DNA of 64,000 nucleotides from Scleromatobacter sp964418745. Its GTDB lineage: Bacteria; Pseudomonadota; Gammaproteobacteria; Burkholderiales; Burkholderiaceae_C. The notes under the pieces are model-generated. The model saw only the letters and a list, made by a program, of their open reading frames with translations. It was not told the origin of the DNA and ran no database searches. The stretch spans positions 62,001 to 126,000 of the forward strand of contig CAYQMX010000004.1 of assembly GCA_964418745.1 (NCBI GenBank), given 5' to 3'. A program made the translations under genes and the position numbers. Shown piece by piece: positions 16,758-25,866 of this stretch; the first letter of the stretch is position 1; each line of letters begins with the position of its first letter.

Positions 16758-18782
16758 CTAGACCAAGCTTCCCGGGGAGCGAGGGTCGCTACCCGAGCCG
16801 ATCCGGGCGCCCCCCTGGGGGGCAGCGACCGGAGGGAGCGTGGGGGCCGTCAATTCGCCGCCGAGGTAGGCCTTGATGACCTGGGGATCGGCCTGGACGG
16901 CCGCCGGGCTGCCTTCGGCGATCTTCTGGCCGAAGTCGAGCACGGTGACGACGTCGCACACCGACATCACGACGTCCATGTGGTGCTCGATGAGGATCAG
17001 CGTGATGCCGTGCTCGCGGATCTTGCGGATGATGACCACCAGGTCCTTGATGTCGGGCGCCGTCAGGCCGGCCGCGGGCTCGTCGAGCAGCAGCAGCTCG
17101 GGGTTGAGCGCCAGCGCGCGGGCGATCTCCAGCAGGCGCTGCTTGCCGTAGGGCAGGTTGCGCGCCTCCTCGCCGGCCAGCGATTCGAGGCCGACGAACT
17201 TCAGCAGCGCGTACGCGCGCGCCGCGGCTGCGCGTTCCTCGCGCAGGAAGCGCGGCAGGTGCAGCGCCACCTCCAGCAGGTTGCTGCGGTAGGTGTGGTG
17301 CAGGCCGACCTGCACGTTCTGCAGCGCCGTCATCTCGCCGAACAGCTGCACGTTCTGGAACGTGCGGGCGACGCCCGACAGCGCGATGCGCGCCGAGGTG
17401 CGGCCGACGATGGACTCGCCCTTGAACGCGATCGCACCCGCCGTGGGCACGTAGATGCCGGTGAGCACGTTCATCATCGTGCTCTTGCCCGAGCCGTTGG
17501 GGCCGATCAGGCCGTGGATGGTGCCTCGGCTGACGTGCAGGTCGACGTCGTTGAGCGCCTTCAGGCCGCCGAACTGCATCAGCACCTTGTCGACCGCCAT
17601 CAGGCTCTGCGCGGCCGGCGCCGCCTGCGCCACCGAGGTGGACACCGCGTCGCCGGCGGCCGGCAGCTGCGCGGCGGCCTGGGCGTCGGTGCGGCCGTGG
17701 CCGTGCAGGCCCAGCGTGTTGCGCACGAAGCCGACGATGCCGTCCTGCAGGTAGTAGACGACGAGCAGCGTGATCAGGCCGAAGATGGACAGGCGCCAGT
17801 CGGTCATCGACGTCAGCACGAACGAGAGCACGGCCAGCGCCACGCTGCCGATGACGGGAATGGCCGCGCGCAGCGGCGTGGTCTTGCCGCGCGCGATGAA
17901 CGCCGCCGCGCCGCCGGTCACCAGCAGCGCCAGCGTCACCGAGACGTAGCGGAACAGGCTCAGGTCGTCGAGCAGCTTGGGCAGCACCACGATGATGGCC
18001 GCGCCCAGCAGGGCGCCGCTGCGCGTCTTTCGCCCGCCCATGATGACGGCCAGCAGGAACATCACCGTCAACTCGAAGTTGTAGGTGTTGGGCGAGATGT
18101 ACTGTTCAGAATAGGCGTACAGCGAGCCGGCCATGCCGGCCATGCCGGCGCTGATGACGAACGCGTAGACCTTGTAGCGGTAGACCGACACGCCCATGCA
18201 GTCGGAGGCCACCGGGCTGCCGCGCAGGGCCTCGAACGCGCGCCCCAGGTGCGAGCGCAGGATGCGGTGCACCACCAGCAGCGAGGCGATCAGCAGCACG
18301 CACACCACCCAGTAGTACGAGCGGGCGTCCAGCTGCAGGCCCAGCAGCTTGGGCTTGGACAGCGTGATGCCCATCGGGCCGTTGGTGAGGTCCGTCATCT
18401 CGTTGATGAGGATCTGGATGATGGTGCCGAAGGCCAGCGTCACCATCGCCAGGTACGGGCCGGTGACGCGCAGCGCCGGCAGCGCCAGCAGGGCGCCGAA
18501 GCCGGCCGTGACGAGCACGCCGCCCAGCAAGGTGAGCAGCAGCGGCGCGGCGAAGTGCGAGTACAGCACGCCGGCGGTGTAGGCGCCGATGCCGAACAGC
18601 CCGGCATGGCCCAGCGACACCTGGCCGGTGTAGCCGACGACGATGTCCAGCCCGAACAGCAGGATCGCGTAGATGGCGATCGTCTGCAGCATGTGGATGT
18701 AGTACGCGTTGTCGATCACCAGCGGGAAGCCGAACAACAGCACGCAGGCGACGAGCGCCAGGACAAGCGAACGAGGCTTCAT
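16758..18782 (-). CDS. Fused branched-chain amino acid permease and ATPase (LivM-LivG)
   Basis: A 674-residue fusion. Residues 1 to about 350 are a LivM permease (IVVGYTGQVSLGHAGLFGIG, GPYLAMVTLAFGTI, then several more helices). After an Ala/Gln-rich linker around residues 365-390 comes a LivG ATPase with Walker A GPNGSGKST near residue 425, the LivG-type signature LPYGKQRLLEIARAL, and Walker B LLLDEPAAGLT. LivM and LivG are separate proteins in E. coli; fusions are known in some Burkholderiales. The normal LivG end is KAYLGGE; the last 28 or so residues after it are encoded by a copy of an interspersed repeat. The start lies 4 bases after the livH stop. Confidence 0.92.
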   Translation of the reverse strand: MKPRSLVLALVACVLLFGFPLVIDNAYYIHMLQTIAIYAILLFGLDIVVGYTGQVSLGHAGLFGIGAYTAGVLYSHFAAPLLLTLLGGVLVTAGFGALLALPALRVTGPYLAMVTLAFGTIIQILINEMTDLTNGPMGITLSKPKLLGLQLDARSYYWVVCVLLIASLLVVHRILRSHLGRAFEALRGSPVASDCMGVSVYRYKVYAFVISAGMAGMAGSLYAYSEQYISPNTYNFELTVMFLLAVIMGGRKTRSGALLGAAIIVVLPKLLDDLSLFRYVSVTLALLVTGGAAAFIARGKTTPLRAAIPVIGSVALAVLSFVLTSMTDWRLSIFGLITLLVVYYLQDGIVGFVRNTLGLHGHGRTDAQAAAQLPAAGDAVSTSVAQAAPAAQSLMAVDKVLMQFGGLKALNDVDLHVSRGTIHGLIGPNGSGKSTMMNVLTGIYVPTAGAIAFKGESIVGRTSARIALSGVARTFQNVQLFGEMTALQNVQVGLHHTYRSNLLEVALHLPRFLREERAAAARAYALLKFVGLESLAGEEARNLPYGKQRLLEIARALALNPELLLLDEPAAGLTAPDIKDLVVIIRKIREHGITLILIEHHMDVVMSVCDVVTVLDFGQKIAEGSPAAVQADPQVIKAYLGGELTAPTLPPVAAPQGGARIGSGSDPRSPGSLV
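16763..16851. repeat. Interspersed GC-rich repeat, copy 1 (inside the 3' end of livMG)
   Basis: On the reverse strand this reads as the same element found at 49898-49981, with small differences. The two copies share two 18-base identical blocks (GCCCGGATCGGCTCGGGT and GACCCTCGCTCCCCGGGA) and a CCCCCC..GGGGGG hairpin core. Here the element is in frame with livMG and supplies its C-terminal tail (PTLPPVAAPQGGARIGSGSD and onward). Confidence 0.85.
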
Positions 18783-18786
18783 GGGG

Positions 18787-19662
18787 TCAGACCTTCTTGA
18801 TCGCGGTCTTGCCGAACAGGCCGGCGGGTTTGACGGCCAGCACGATCAGCAGGAGCACCAGCCCGGGCACGTCCTGGTAGCCGGTCGACAGGTAGTAGCC
18901 CGTCGTCTTCTCGGCGATGCCCAGGATGATGCCGCCCAGGATGATGCCCATCCCGCTGGTGAGGCCGCCGATGATGGCCACGGCGAAGGCCTTCAGGCCC
19001 AGCACCGCGCCCATGGTGGAGCCGGTGAGCGTCAGCGGGGCGATCAGCACGCCGGCGAGCGCGGCGCTCATCGACGACAGCGCGTACGAGAACGTGATCA
19101 CGAGGCTGGTGTTGATGCCCATCAGGCGCGCGGCGTCGCGGTCGTTGAAGGTGGCCACCACGGCCTTGCCCCAGATCGTCTTGCGGTTGAACACCTCCAC
19201 CGCGGCCATCATCAGCACGGCGCCGACGACGACCAGGATCTCCATCGGCAGCACGTTGGCGCCCAGGAACTTGATCGGCGACTCCGGCAGCGGCGACGGG
19301 AACTTCAGGTCGTCATGGCCCCACACGTTCTCGGCCACGTTCTTGAAGATGATGCCCAGCGCGATGGTGGACATGATCCAGCCGAACTCGCTCTTGATCT
19401 TGAGCGCCGGCCGCACGCCGATGCGCTCGACCACCGCGCCCTGGATCGCGCCGAACACGCACACGATCGGGATCATCAGCCAGTAGTTCACGCCCATGCC
19501 CACCAGCGTGAGGCCGACCAGCGCCCCCAGCATCAGCGCGTCGCCCTGGCCGAAGTTCAGGGTGTCGGAGGTGGCGAAGGTCAGCTGGTAGCCGAAGGCG
19601 ATGACCGCGTAGATCATCCCCAGCGCAATGCCGCTGAAGATCAGTTGGGTCAGGATTTCCAT
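18787..19662 (-). CDS. livH: Branched-chain amino acid ABC transporter permease LivH
   Basis: A 291-residue inner membrane permease with about eight hydrophobic segments and the LivH hallmarks MEILTQLIFSGIALGMIYA at the start, LNFGQGDALMLGAL near residue 40, DRDAARLMGIN in the cytoplasmic coupling region, and KAFAVAIIGGLTSGMGIILGG. It forms the transmembrane pore together with the LivM half of the adjacent fusion. The ATG at 19660-19662 is preferred to an upstream in-frame start that would add a charged tail (RAPNPSQRRPAR) unlike the family. A hairpin lies between it and livK. Confidence 0.94.
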   Translation of the reverse strand: MEILTQLIFSGIALGMIYAVIAFGYQLTFATSDTLNFGQGDALMLGALVGLTLVGMGVNYWLMIPIVCVFGAIQGAVVERIGVRPALKIKSEFGWIMSTIALGIIFKNVAENVWGHDDLKFPSPLPESPIKFLGANVLPMEILVVVGAVLMMAAVEVFNRKTIWGKAVVATFNDRDAARLMGINTSLVITFSYALSSMSAALAGVLIAPLTLTGSTMGAVLGLKAFAVAIIGGLTSGMGIILGGIILGIAEKTTGYYLSTGYQDVPGLVLLLIVLAVKPAGLFGKTAIKKV

Positions 19663-19713
19663 GCGCGCAGGTCTCCGCTGGGAAGGGTTCGGGGCTCGCA
19701 CGAGGCGAGCGGA

Positions 19714-19753
19714 TCAAGAGAAGCGCCGCCGCGACGAGGTGTCGGGGCGGCGC
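19714..19753 (-). terminator. Hairpin with T-rich tail between livK and livH
   Basis: On the minus strand GCGCCGCC (complement of 19746-19753) pairs with GGCGGCGC (complement of 19723-19730) across a 15-base loop, followed by TTCTCTTG. It sits just after livK and before livH. It probably acts as a partial terminator or an mRNA stabiliser, giving more binding protein than membrane subunits. Confidence 0.5.
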
Positions 19754-19777
19754 GTTCGGCGACGCGTGGCGTGCAGC

Positions 19778-21007
19778 TTACTTCTTCGCGGCGGGCAGGG
19801 CGCCCTTGGCGTTGACGTCCTTGACGCGTACTTCCGAGGCCTTCTTGAAGTCGTCCGGGTAGGCGTAGACCACGCGGCTGCCCTTGACCTCGCCGAAGAC
19901 CGGGATGTTGGCGGTGATCGCCTCGTGGTCGGTCTTGGAGAACGGCTTGTTGTACGTGGTGACCACGCCCTCGACCGGCGTCTTCAGGTTCTCCAGCGCT
20001 TCCTTGATCTTCGGGCCGTCGGTGGATCCGGCCTGCTTGATCGCGGCGGCGAGCAGGTACACCGAGTCGTAGCCCTGGGCGGCCGAGACCGGCGACTCGA
20101 TGCGGCTGTTCTTCGGGTTGTAGGTGCGCAGGTAGCTGACGATGAACGACTGGCGCTTGGGCGTCGTCGGCTCCTGGATGAAGGTCTGCGGCATGCGCGC
20201 GCCTTCGCCGCCGGGGCCGGCGTTGTCGATGAAGTTGGCCATCGACAGCGTCCAGCTGCCGATCAGCGGCACCTTCCAGCCCAGCTTGGTCATGCCGTTG
20301 GCGATCTGGGCCAGCTCGGGGCCGATGCCGTAGGTGAGCACCACTTCCGCGCCGGCCTCCTTGGCCTTGAGCAGCTGCGCGGTCATGTCCACGTCCTTGA
20401 CGTTGAACTTCTCCACGGCGACCGGCTTGACGCCCTTGAGCGCCAGCGCCTTCTCCAGGTCGGCCCGGCCCAGCTGGCCGTAGTTGGTGGAGTCGGCCAG
20501 GATGGCCACCTTCTTGTAGCCGCGCTTGATGGCTTCCTCGGCGATCATCGGCGCCTGGATGCTGTCGTGGGCCGCGTTGCGGAAGATGTAGTTCTCGGGC
20601 TGGTCGTCGAACTGGTGGGTGAGCACCGAGCCGGTGGCCACGTTGTTCATGACCGGGATCTTGGCTTCCTGGAAGAAGCGCTCCGAGGCCAGGCCCACGC
20701 CGGTGTTGATGTAGCCCACCGTGGCGACGACCTTCTCCTTGCTGATGAGCTCCTGGGCGATCTGCACGCCGCGTTCGTTCTTGGCCTCGTCGTCGCGTTC
20801 GACGAGCTGGATCTGGCGGCCCAGGACGCCGCCGGCCTTGTTGATCTCGTCGGCGGCCAGGCGCACGCCGTCGCGCATGCTGACGCCCATCGAGGACGAG
20901 CCGCCGGTGAACGGGCCGTCGACGCCGATCTTGATCGGGTCGGCCGCGAAGGCGGTGGCGGCCGTGCAGGCCAGGGCGACGACGCTGAGTCGGGTGGTGA
21001 ACTTCAT
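19778..21007 (-). CDS. livK: Branched-chain amino acid ABC transporter substrate-binding protein LivK
   Basis: A 409-residue periplasmic protein with a clean Sec signal peptide (residues 1-22, MKFTTRLSVVALACTAATAF, cleaved after AFA). The mature part starts ADPIKIGVDGPFTGGSSSMG, the usual opening of the Leu/Ile/Val-binding family, and carries LVERDDEAKNERGVQIAQELI and SAAQGYDSVYLLAAAI, typical of the two-lobed fold. It is the first gene of the liv operon, preceded by GGAGA nine bases before the ATG. Bacterial members bind amino acids but also aromatic acids, amides or urea, so the ligand is not certain. Confidence 0.92.
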   Translation of the reverse strand: MKFTTRLSVVALACTAATAFAADPIKIGVDGPFTGGSSSMGVSMRDGVRLAADEINKAGGVLGRQIQLVERDDEAKNERGVQIAQELISKEKVVATVGYINTGVGLASERFFQEAKIPVMNNVATGSVLTHQFDDQPENYIFRNAAHDSIQAPMIAEEAIKRGYKKVAILADSTNYGQLGRADLEKALALKGVKPVAVEKFNVKDVDMTAQLLKAKEAGAEVVLTYGIGPELAQIANGMTKLGWKVPLIGSWTLSMANFIDNAGPGGEGARMPQTFIQEPTTPKRQSFIVSYLRTYNPKNSRIESPVSAAQGYDSVYLLAAAIKQAGSTDGPKIKEALENLKTPVEGVVTTYNKPFSKTDHEAITANIPVFGEVKGSRVVYAYPDDFKKASEVRVKDVNAKGALPAAKK

Positions 21008-21128
21008 GGGTGGTGTCTCCGTTTGGGCAAGTTGTCGTTGCCTCGCGTTTGCGATCAAGCCAGGCTGAATTCCTGGCGCATTGTGGTGCCGCTGTAACCG
21101 TTTGCCACTACGTGATCCCCGCAGATGC

Positions 21129-21176
21129 GTGCAAACCCCGAGAGCCAACTCGGTGCAAACATGCGGCCGACCGCAT
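21129..21176. promoter_or_regulatory. Repeat cluster upstream of livK (possible operator)
   Basis: Two identical octamers GTGCAAAC occur at 21129-21136 and 21153-21160, 24 bases apart, and the second is directly followed by the inverted repeat ATGCGG-CCGA-CCGCAT (21161-21176). The cluster is 120-180 bases upstream of the livK start, where a regulator of the operon could bind. No known regulator motif was recognised. Confidence 0.3.
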
Positions 21177-21268
21177 ATGGCGGGGCTTGTTGTAAGACCC
21201 GTGTCAGTTCGGGCGGAAAAGGGGGGCGTCGCCGGGCTGCGGAGAATGGTGCGCGTAGCGGGTTGTCC

Positions 21269-22561
21269 CTATTCTTCCCATTCGAAGCGCCACACCGCGA
21301 GGATCGAGAACAGGGCGGTGAAGCCGAGCATCGCCGCGACGGGCAGCAGGGCGGCCTCGAAGGGCTGGCCGCGCCAGGTCATCGCGTCGAGGCCGTCGAT
21401 GGCCCAGCGCGTGGGCGCGACGAGCGAAACCTTCTGCAGCCAGGCCGGGAAGATGAAGGCCGGCACCCAGGCGCCGCCGAGCATCACGAGCAGCAGCGTC
21501 GCCAGGATCGCGAGGCCGCGGGTCGCCTCCGGCGTCCTGCCGAGTGCCGCGATCAGCAGGCCGAAGCTCGCGGTGAGCAGGGCGAAGGCGGCCAGGACGG
21601 CCAGGAATCCGGGCACGCTGCCCTCGATGCGCACGCCGAATGCGGCCATGGCGACGGCGTAGATGATCGCGAAGATGATCAAGGCGATGGCCGCCGTGCT
21701 CGCGATGCGGCTGCCGAGCAGCGTGCTGCGCGAGAGCGGGGCCGCGCGCAGGCGCGTCCACAGCCCGAGGCGACGCGACATCAGCAGGCCGATCGCCATG
21801 TCGACGCCCATGAACAGGATGAACTGCACGCCCATGCCTGCGAACGCGTGCGCATAGCTGTTGTAGCGCGGCTCGGTGCCGGAGCTCATCTGCGTCTCGT
21901 TGGTGGCGAAGGGCATGCTGAGGGTGGCTCGGCCGCCGCCGGGGTTGCTGCCCGATGCCGCGGGATCGGTCGGCCGGGCCTGCTGCACCTTCGCGATGTC
22001 GTCGAACATCGCGAGCAGCTGATGCCGACGCTCCGGGGGCATCGTCGAATCCGCCGCCACGTGCTCGCGCATGTCCGCAATCACGGGCGTGCTGCCGCTG
22101 AAGACCGCTTGCGTCACGACCTGCATCGCATGTTGCGCGAGCAGGCCTCGCACGAGCGGCAACACCATGGACTGCGACGGGTCGTAGCGCAGGTCGATCC
22201 GAGGCTTGGTCGAAGCGCCGAACAGCGCCTGGCTGCTCTGCGCGCCAAAGCCCTTCGGCAGCGTGATCGATGCGCGCAGCGTGCCCGCCTTCACCTGCGC
22301 GGCGGCGGTCGCGTCGGGCAGCTCGGTGATCGCCAGGCTCGGGTCGGCTTTCATGGCCGCGACGACCTGTCGCGACAGCGGGCTGTCGTCGAGGTCGGCG
22401 ATGCCGACCGGCACGTGCGCCGGTGCGCTGTCGCCGCCGCCGAACAGGCTGCCGAAGAAGGCGGCGATCAGGATGGGCGCGACGATGCTGACGATCACCG
22501 AGCGACGGTTCGAGAAGTACAGGACCAGGTCCTTGCGCACCAGCGCGGAGAAGGCATTCAT
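21269..22561 (-). CDS. ABC-2 type exporter permease
   Basis: A 430-residue membrane subunit of an ABC-2 exporter. It has one N-terminal transmembrane helix (about residues 20-45, SIVAPILIAAFFGSLFGGG), a large extracytoplasmic domain with a substrate-binding-like fold (about residues 50-225), then five clustered helices at the C-terminus including FILFMGVDMAIGLLMSRRLGLW and LGGAWVPAFIFPAWL. This one-plus-five layout is typical of the NatB/YhhJ-like permeases paired with drug, lipid or antibiotic exporters. It lies 17 bases after the ATPase gene, its obvious partner. The exported substrate is unknown. Confidence 0.88.
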   Translation of the reverse strand: MNAFSALVRKDLVLYFSNRRSVIVSIVAPILIAAFFGSLFGGGDSAPAHVPVGIADLDDSPLSRQVVAAMKADPSLAITELPDATAAAQVKAGTLRASITLPKGFGAQSSQALFGASTKPRIDLRYDPSQSMVLPLVRGLLAQHAMQVVTQAVFSGSTPVIADMREHVAADSTMPPERRHQLLAMFDDIAKVQQARPTDPAASGSNPGGGRATLSMPFATNETQMSSGTEPRYNSYAHAFAGMGVQFILFMGVDMAIGLLMSRRLGLWTRLRAAPLSRSTLLGSRIASTAAIALIIFAIIYAVAMAAFGVRIEGSVPGFLAVLAAFALLTASFGLLIAALGRTPEATRGLAILATLLLVMLGGAWVPAFIFPAWLQKVSLVAPTRWAIDGLDAMTWRGQPFEAALLPVAAMLGFTALFSILAVWRFEWEE

Positions 22562-22578
22562 GCGGCAGGTTCCTCCAT

Positions 22579-23526
22579 TCAGTCGCGGAGCTGCCGGCCG
22601 GTGAGCGCGAGGAACACGTCCTCCAGGCTCGCCCGACCCGAATCGATGCGACGCATGCGAATGCCGCGTGCGGCGAGCAGGTGCGTCACCGAGGCGGTGG
22701 TGCGTGGCAGGTCGTCGAGGCCGATCTCGATGTCCTGCCCGTCCACCCGCGCCGCCTTGACGCCGTCGGCGGCCTGCAGCGCGGCCTGGAGCGAGGCGTC
22801 GTCGATGCGGCCTTCGGCCTCGATGTGCAGGGTCTGCGCGACCGGCAGGAGACGGTAGAGCTCGGCCGGCGTTCCGGTGGCGACCACCCGGCCGTGATCG
22901 ACGATCACGATCCGGTCGGCCAGGCGCTCCGCCTCTTCCATGTAGTGGGTGGTGTACACGAGCGCCTTGCCGGAGCGTTTCAAGGCTTCGAGGTTGTCGA
23001 AGATGGCGTTGCGGCTCTGGGGGTCGACGCCCGCGGTGGGCTCGTCGAGCAGCAGGACGTCGGGATCGTGGACGAGTGCGCAGGCGATGTTCAGGCGGCG
23101 CTTCATGCCGCCGCTGAACGTCGCGGGCTTGTCGCGCGCCCGGTCGGCCAGGCCGACCAGGTCGAGAACCTCCATCGCGCGCCCCTTCAGGCGACGATGC
23201 GGCAACGAATAGAGCGCGCCGAAGAGTTCGATGTTGGCGATCGCGGGCAGGTCCTCGAACAGGGCAAGCTCCTGCGGCACGAGGCCGATGCGGCGCTTGA
23301 ACCGGAACTCGTCGGCCGCCGGCGCCATCCCGCCGATCGTGACGGTGCCGGCATCGGGCCGGGTGAGTCCGGCGAGCATGCCCACGGTCGTCGACTTGCC
23401 TGCGCCATTGGGGCCGAGCAGCCCCAGGACCTCGCCGGTGGCGACGCCGAGAGACACGTCCGCCACCGCGACGCGGGCGCCGTACGCCTTGCGCAACCCC
23501 CTGGCTTCCAGGATCGCCTGGTTCAT
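22579..23526 (-). CDS. ABC exporter ATP-binding protein
   Basis: A 315-residue ATPase with Walker A GPNGAGKST (about residues 37-45), the long signature FSGGMKRRLNIACALVHDP, Walker B LLLDEPTAGVDP, and the switch His in VYTTHYMEEAERL. This is the DrrA/NatA-like family that couples ATP to ABC-2 permeases. The C-terminal 85 residues (from about GTPAELYRLL) form the small regulatory extension common in these exporters. It is first in a two-gene operon with the permease just downstream. A natural start ATG at 23524-23526 gives MNQAILEARGLRKAYG. Confidence 0.9.
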   Translation of the reverse strand: MNQAILEARGLRKAYGARVAVADVSLGVATGEVLGLLGPNGAGKSTTVGMLAGLTRPDAGTVTIGGMAPAADEFRFKRRIGLVPQELALFEDLPAIANIELFGALYSLPHRRLKGRAMEVLDLVGLADRARDKPATFSGGMKRRLNIACALVHDPDVLLLDEPTAGVDPQSRNAIFDNLEALKRSGKALVYTTHYMEEAERLADRIVIVDHGRVVATGTPAELYRLLPVAQTLHIEAEGRIDDASLQAALQAADGVKAARVDGQDIEIGLDDLPRTTASVTHLLAARGIRMRRIDSGRASLEDVFLALTGRQLRD

Positions 23527-23799
23527 CGCTGCCTCCCCTTCGTCACGGTACGAGCTCGCCCCGGGGCCTGTCGTCGCCCCGCGCGCCTCGCTCGAGCGGT
23601 GTGGCGCGACCCCCCGGGACCCATGAAGCAGATGGTATCGATTCGTCGGCGGTGTCTGGCGGCCCTGCGACGGATCGACAGCCGGGCGGGCGAAACGCGT
23701 CCAGGGCGGCGCCAGGCGATTCGCTCCGGGACGCCGCCCGCTACCGCAAACAGTTCGGCCAACTCGACGAACTGCCCGCCGCGCGAGCCCGCGCGTCCG

Positions 23800-25866
23800 T
23801 CAGATCGACAATCCGACGTCGCCTTCGATCACCGAGGTCTTCAGCTGCGGCCGCTGCCCGCTCTTCCACAGCGCGGCCGTGTGCCGTACCCGATATCGGA
23901 GGGGGCCGCCGTCCGGCCTGTCGCTGCGCGTGACGGGACGCGGGATGCAGACGAATTCGGTGCGCATCTCACGGGTCGACAGCCTGACCTTCGCATAGCC
24001 GTGTCCGCCGAGGTCGACGAATTCGAGGTGCGGGGCGAGATCCGGATTGGACAGCGACCGGGCGCGCTGGAGGTCGAAGCTTCTTGCATATTCCAGGCAC
24101 GCCCGGACGCCGTGCCTCAACAGCATGTTGTAGGTCCAATCCGGTGCCACCCCCGCGCCGCGGTCGGCGAGGAACAGCGATCTCAGCGGCGTGTCCTTCG
24201 CAAGCGTGTGTTCGTAGGCCTCCATGACGCCGGGGCTCGTGAGGTACCCGCCAACGAAGCTCAGGCCGACCGGCTCGAACTTCCCGGGCGGCAGGTTCGC
24301 CGCCGCATAGCCGGCCCAGAAGCTGTGGCGATCGCCCGAGACGATCGCGAAGCCCGTGATCTTCGCGTCGCGCACCAGGTCGTAGATCTCGGCGCGTTCC
24401 ATGTAGGCCGTGCCGTAGTCGCCGCCGCCCAGGGACGCGAAGGAGGCGTTCTTCGGCCAGGCCTCCTTCGTCAGGCCCGCCGGCAGGTTCTGGGGGTCGG
24501 CGCGCTGATCCAGCGCGCCCTCCGAGTTCCCCCAGATCTTCCACACCGCGGTCGAGTGCCTCAGCCTGTCCTTGAACCAGGCCTTCTGCGCCGCGCCCAG
24601 GATCGTCTGCGGCGGGGCGTTGCGTTGCGGGTTGGGGACATGGGCGTCATTGAACCGGATCTCCGCCGGGGGCTTGCCGCCGTCGAAGGCGCGCCCGCCG
24701 TCCAGGACCCGCATCCCCGACTCGGGAAACATGTCCAGGAACTCTTCGCCGCCCAGTTTCCCGAGCGACGGATCGCTGAAGGGATCCGCGCTCCGATAGC
24801 TGTGCTGGTCGGTGATGATCAGGTCCAGGCACCGGCCGTAGCGCAGCGACCGGTAACCCTGGAGGCTGTTGATCGCCGCCAGGTTGTTCGGCTCGATGCC
24901 CAGTCCGTCGCCGTCGAAGTCCTCGATCGGGACGTCCTGGACGGCCGGGGGATCGAAGCGCTCGAGCGAACCGCCCGGCGGCGCGACGCGCGCGGGGAGG
25001 TATTCGAACCAGGCCTGGTTCGCCGCGACCTTGATGCTCTGGCCGGGCCGCTCGAACGATCCCGCCTTGACGATGCTCTGCCAGCCTTGCCACGAGAACT
25101 CATGGTTGTCCCACATGGCGACGAACGGCCAGCGGGCGCGTGCGTCCTGGAGGTCGGGGTCGGCGAGGTAGCCCTTGTAGATCGCCCGATAGCCCTCGAG
25201 GGTCAGCGGGATGTGGAAGTTGCCCACCTTGTGGCCGTCCGGGATGCGCGCGACCTCGTAGATGGTGCGGTCGTAGCGGGTCTTCACCTCGTGCGGATAC
25301 TCGATCACCTCGTAGATGAAGTCGCCCAGGTGCAGGACGAAGCCGAGCTGCTCGGCGGCAGGAGTGCGTTCATCCTCGTGGATCATCCGGCGATAGGCGT
25401 TGAGCTTGCCCTCGTTGACATCCTGGCAGCTCACGAACGCGAAGTTCACGGTGCGCGGGTCGTCCGGCAACGGCGCAGTGATCGTGCGACCGACCCGGCT
25501 GCCGTTGCCGTCGGCGTCGGTGAACCGATACCAGTAGACGCGCGCCGGCGCCAGTCCGCCGATCAGGACGCGCGCGGTCCAGTCCGCGGCGCTCGCGACC
25601 GGCGCCGGCGCCTGCGCAATGACCCGACGGAACGCCGCGTCCTCCGCGACCTCGACGGTCAGGACCTGGCGCTCGCCCTGGCCGAACGGACGCCGCGTCC
25701 ACAGGATGACGCTGTGCGGATCGGGATCGCCCGAGGCGACCCCTTGGGGATACAGGTCGCGCCGTTCCTGCCAGTCGACCCCCGACCCTCGCGCCGGCCC
25801 GACCCAGGCGAGCGAAGCGCCGAGTGCGGCGGCGGTCTCGAGGAAGGATCGGCGGCTGAGCGTCAT
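23800..25866 (-). CDS. phoD: PhoD-like alkaline phosphatase, Tat-exported
   Basis: A 688-residue secreted metallophosphatase of the PhoD family, which uses iron and calcium to hydrolyse phosphodiesters and phosphomonoesters. Residues 3-27 form a Tat signal (LSRRSFLETAAALGASLAW). The N-terminal domain contains PQGVASGDPDPHSVILWTR; the catalytic domain shows VSCQDVN, LHLGDFIYE, MWDNHEFSWQG and, near residue 520, SGDRHSFWAGYA. It is longer than Bacillus PhoD, with an insert around DFDGDGLGIEPNN. AAGGAG precedes the ATG at the expected spacing. It stands alone between the ABC exporter and the divergent hydroxylase gene. No Pho box was recognised upstream. Confidence 0.85.
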   Translation of the reverse strand: MTLSRRSFLETAAALGASLAWVGPARGSGVDWQERRDLYPQGVASGDPDPHSVILWTRRPFGQGERQVLTVEVAEDAAFRRVIAQAPAPVASAADWTARVLIGGLAPARVYWYRFTDADGNGSRVGRTITAPLPDDPRTVNFAFVSCQDVNEGKLNAYRRMIHEDERTPAAEQLGFVLHLGDFIYEVIEYPHEVKTRYDRTIYEVARIPDGHKVGNFHIPLTLEGYRAIYKGYLADPDLQDARARWPFVAMWDNHEFSWQGWQSIVKAGSFERPGQSIKVAANQAWFEYLPARVAPPGGSLERFDPPAVQDVPIEDFDGDGLGIEPNNLAAINSLQGYRSLRYGRCLDLIITDQHSYRSADPFSDPSLGKLGGEEFLDMFPESGMRVLDGGRAFDGGKPPAEIRFNDAHVPNPQRNAPPQTILGAAQKAWFKDRLRHSTAVWKIWGNSEGALDQRADPQNLPAGLTKEAWPKNASFASLGGGDYGTAYMERAEIYDLVRDAKITGFAIVSGDRHSFWAGYAAANLPPGKFEPVGLSFVGGYLTSPGVMEAYEHTLAKDTPLRSLFLADRGAGVAPDWTYNMLLRHGVRACLEYARSFDLQRARSLSNPDLAPHLEFVDLGGHGYAKVRLSTREMRTEFVCIPRPVTRSDRPDGGPLRYRVRHTAALWKSGQRPQLKTSVIEGDVGLSI

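Noticed and set aside
21120..21165. TGGC and TTGC boxes on the minus strand upstream of livK, like a sigma-54 promoter
   Set aside because: The spacing between the two boxes is nine bases instead of the strict seven, so it does not fit a sigma-54 promoter.
23527..23799. Possible promoter or small gene upstream of the ABC exporter ATPase
   Set aside because: No convincing boxes, ribosome site or protein-like frame could be found in this 273-base gap.
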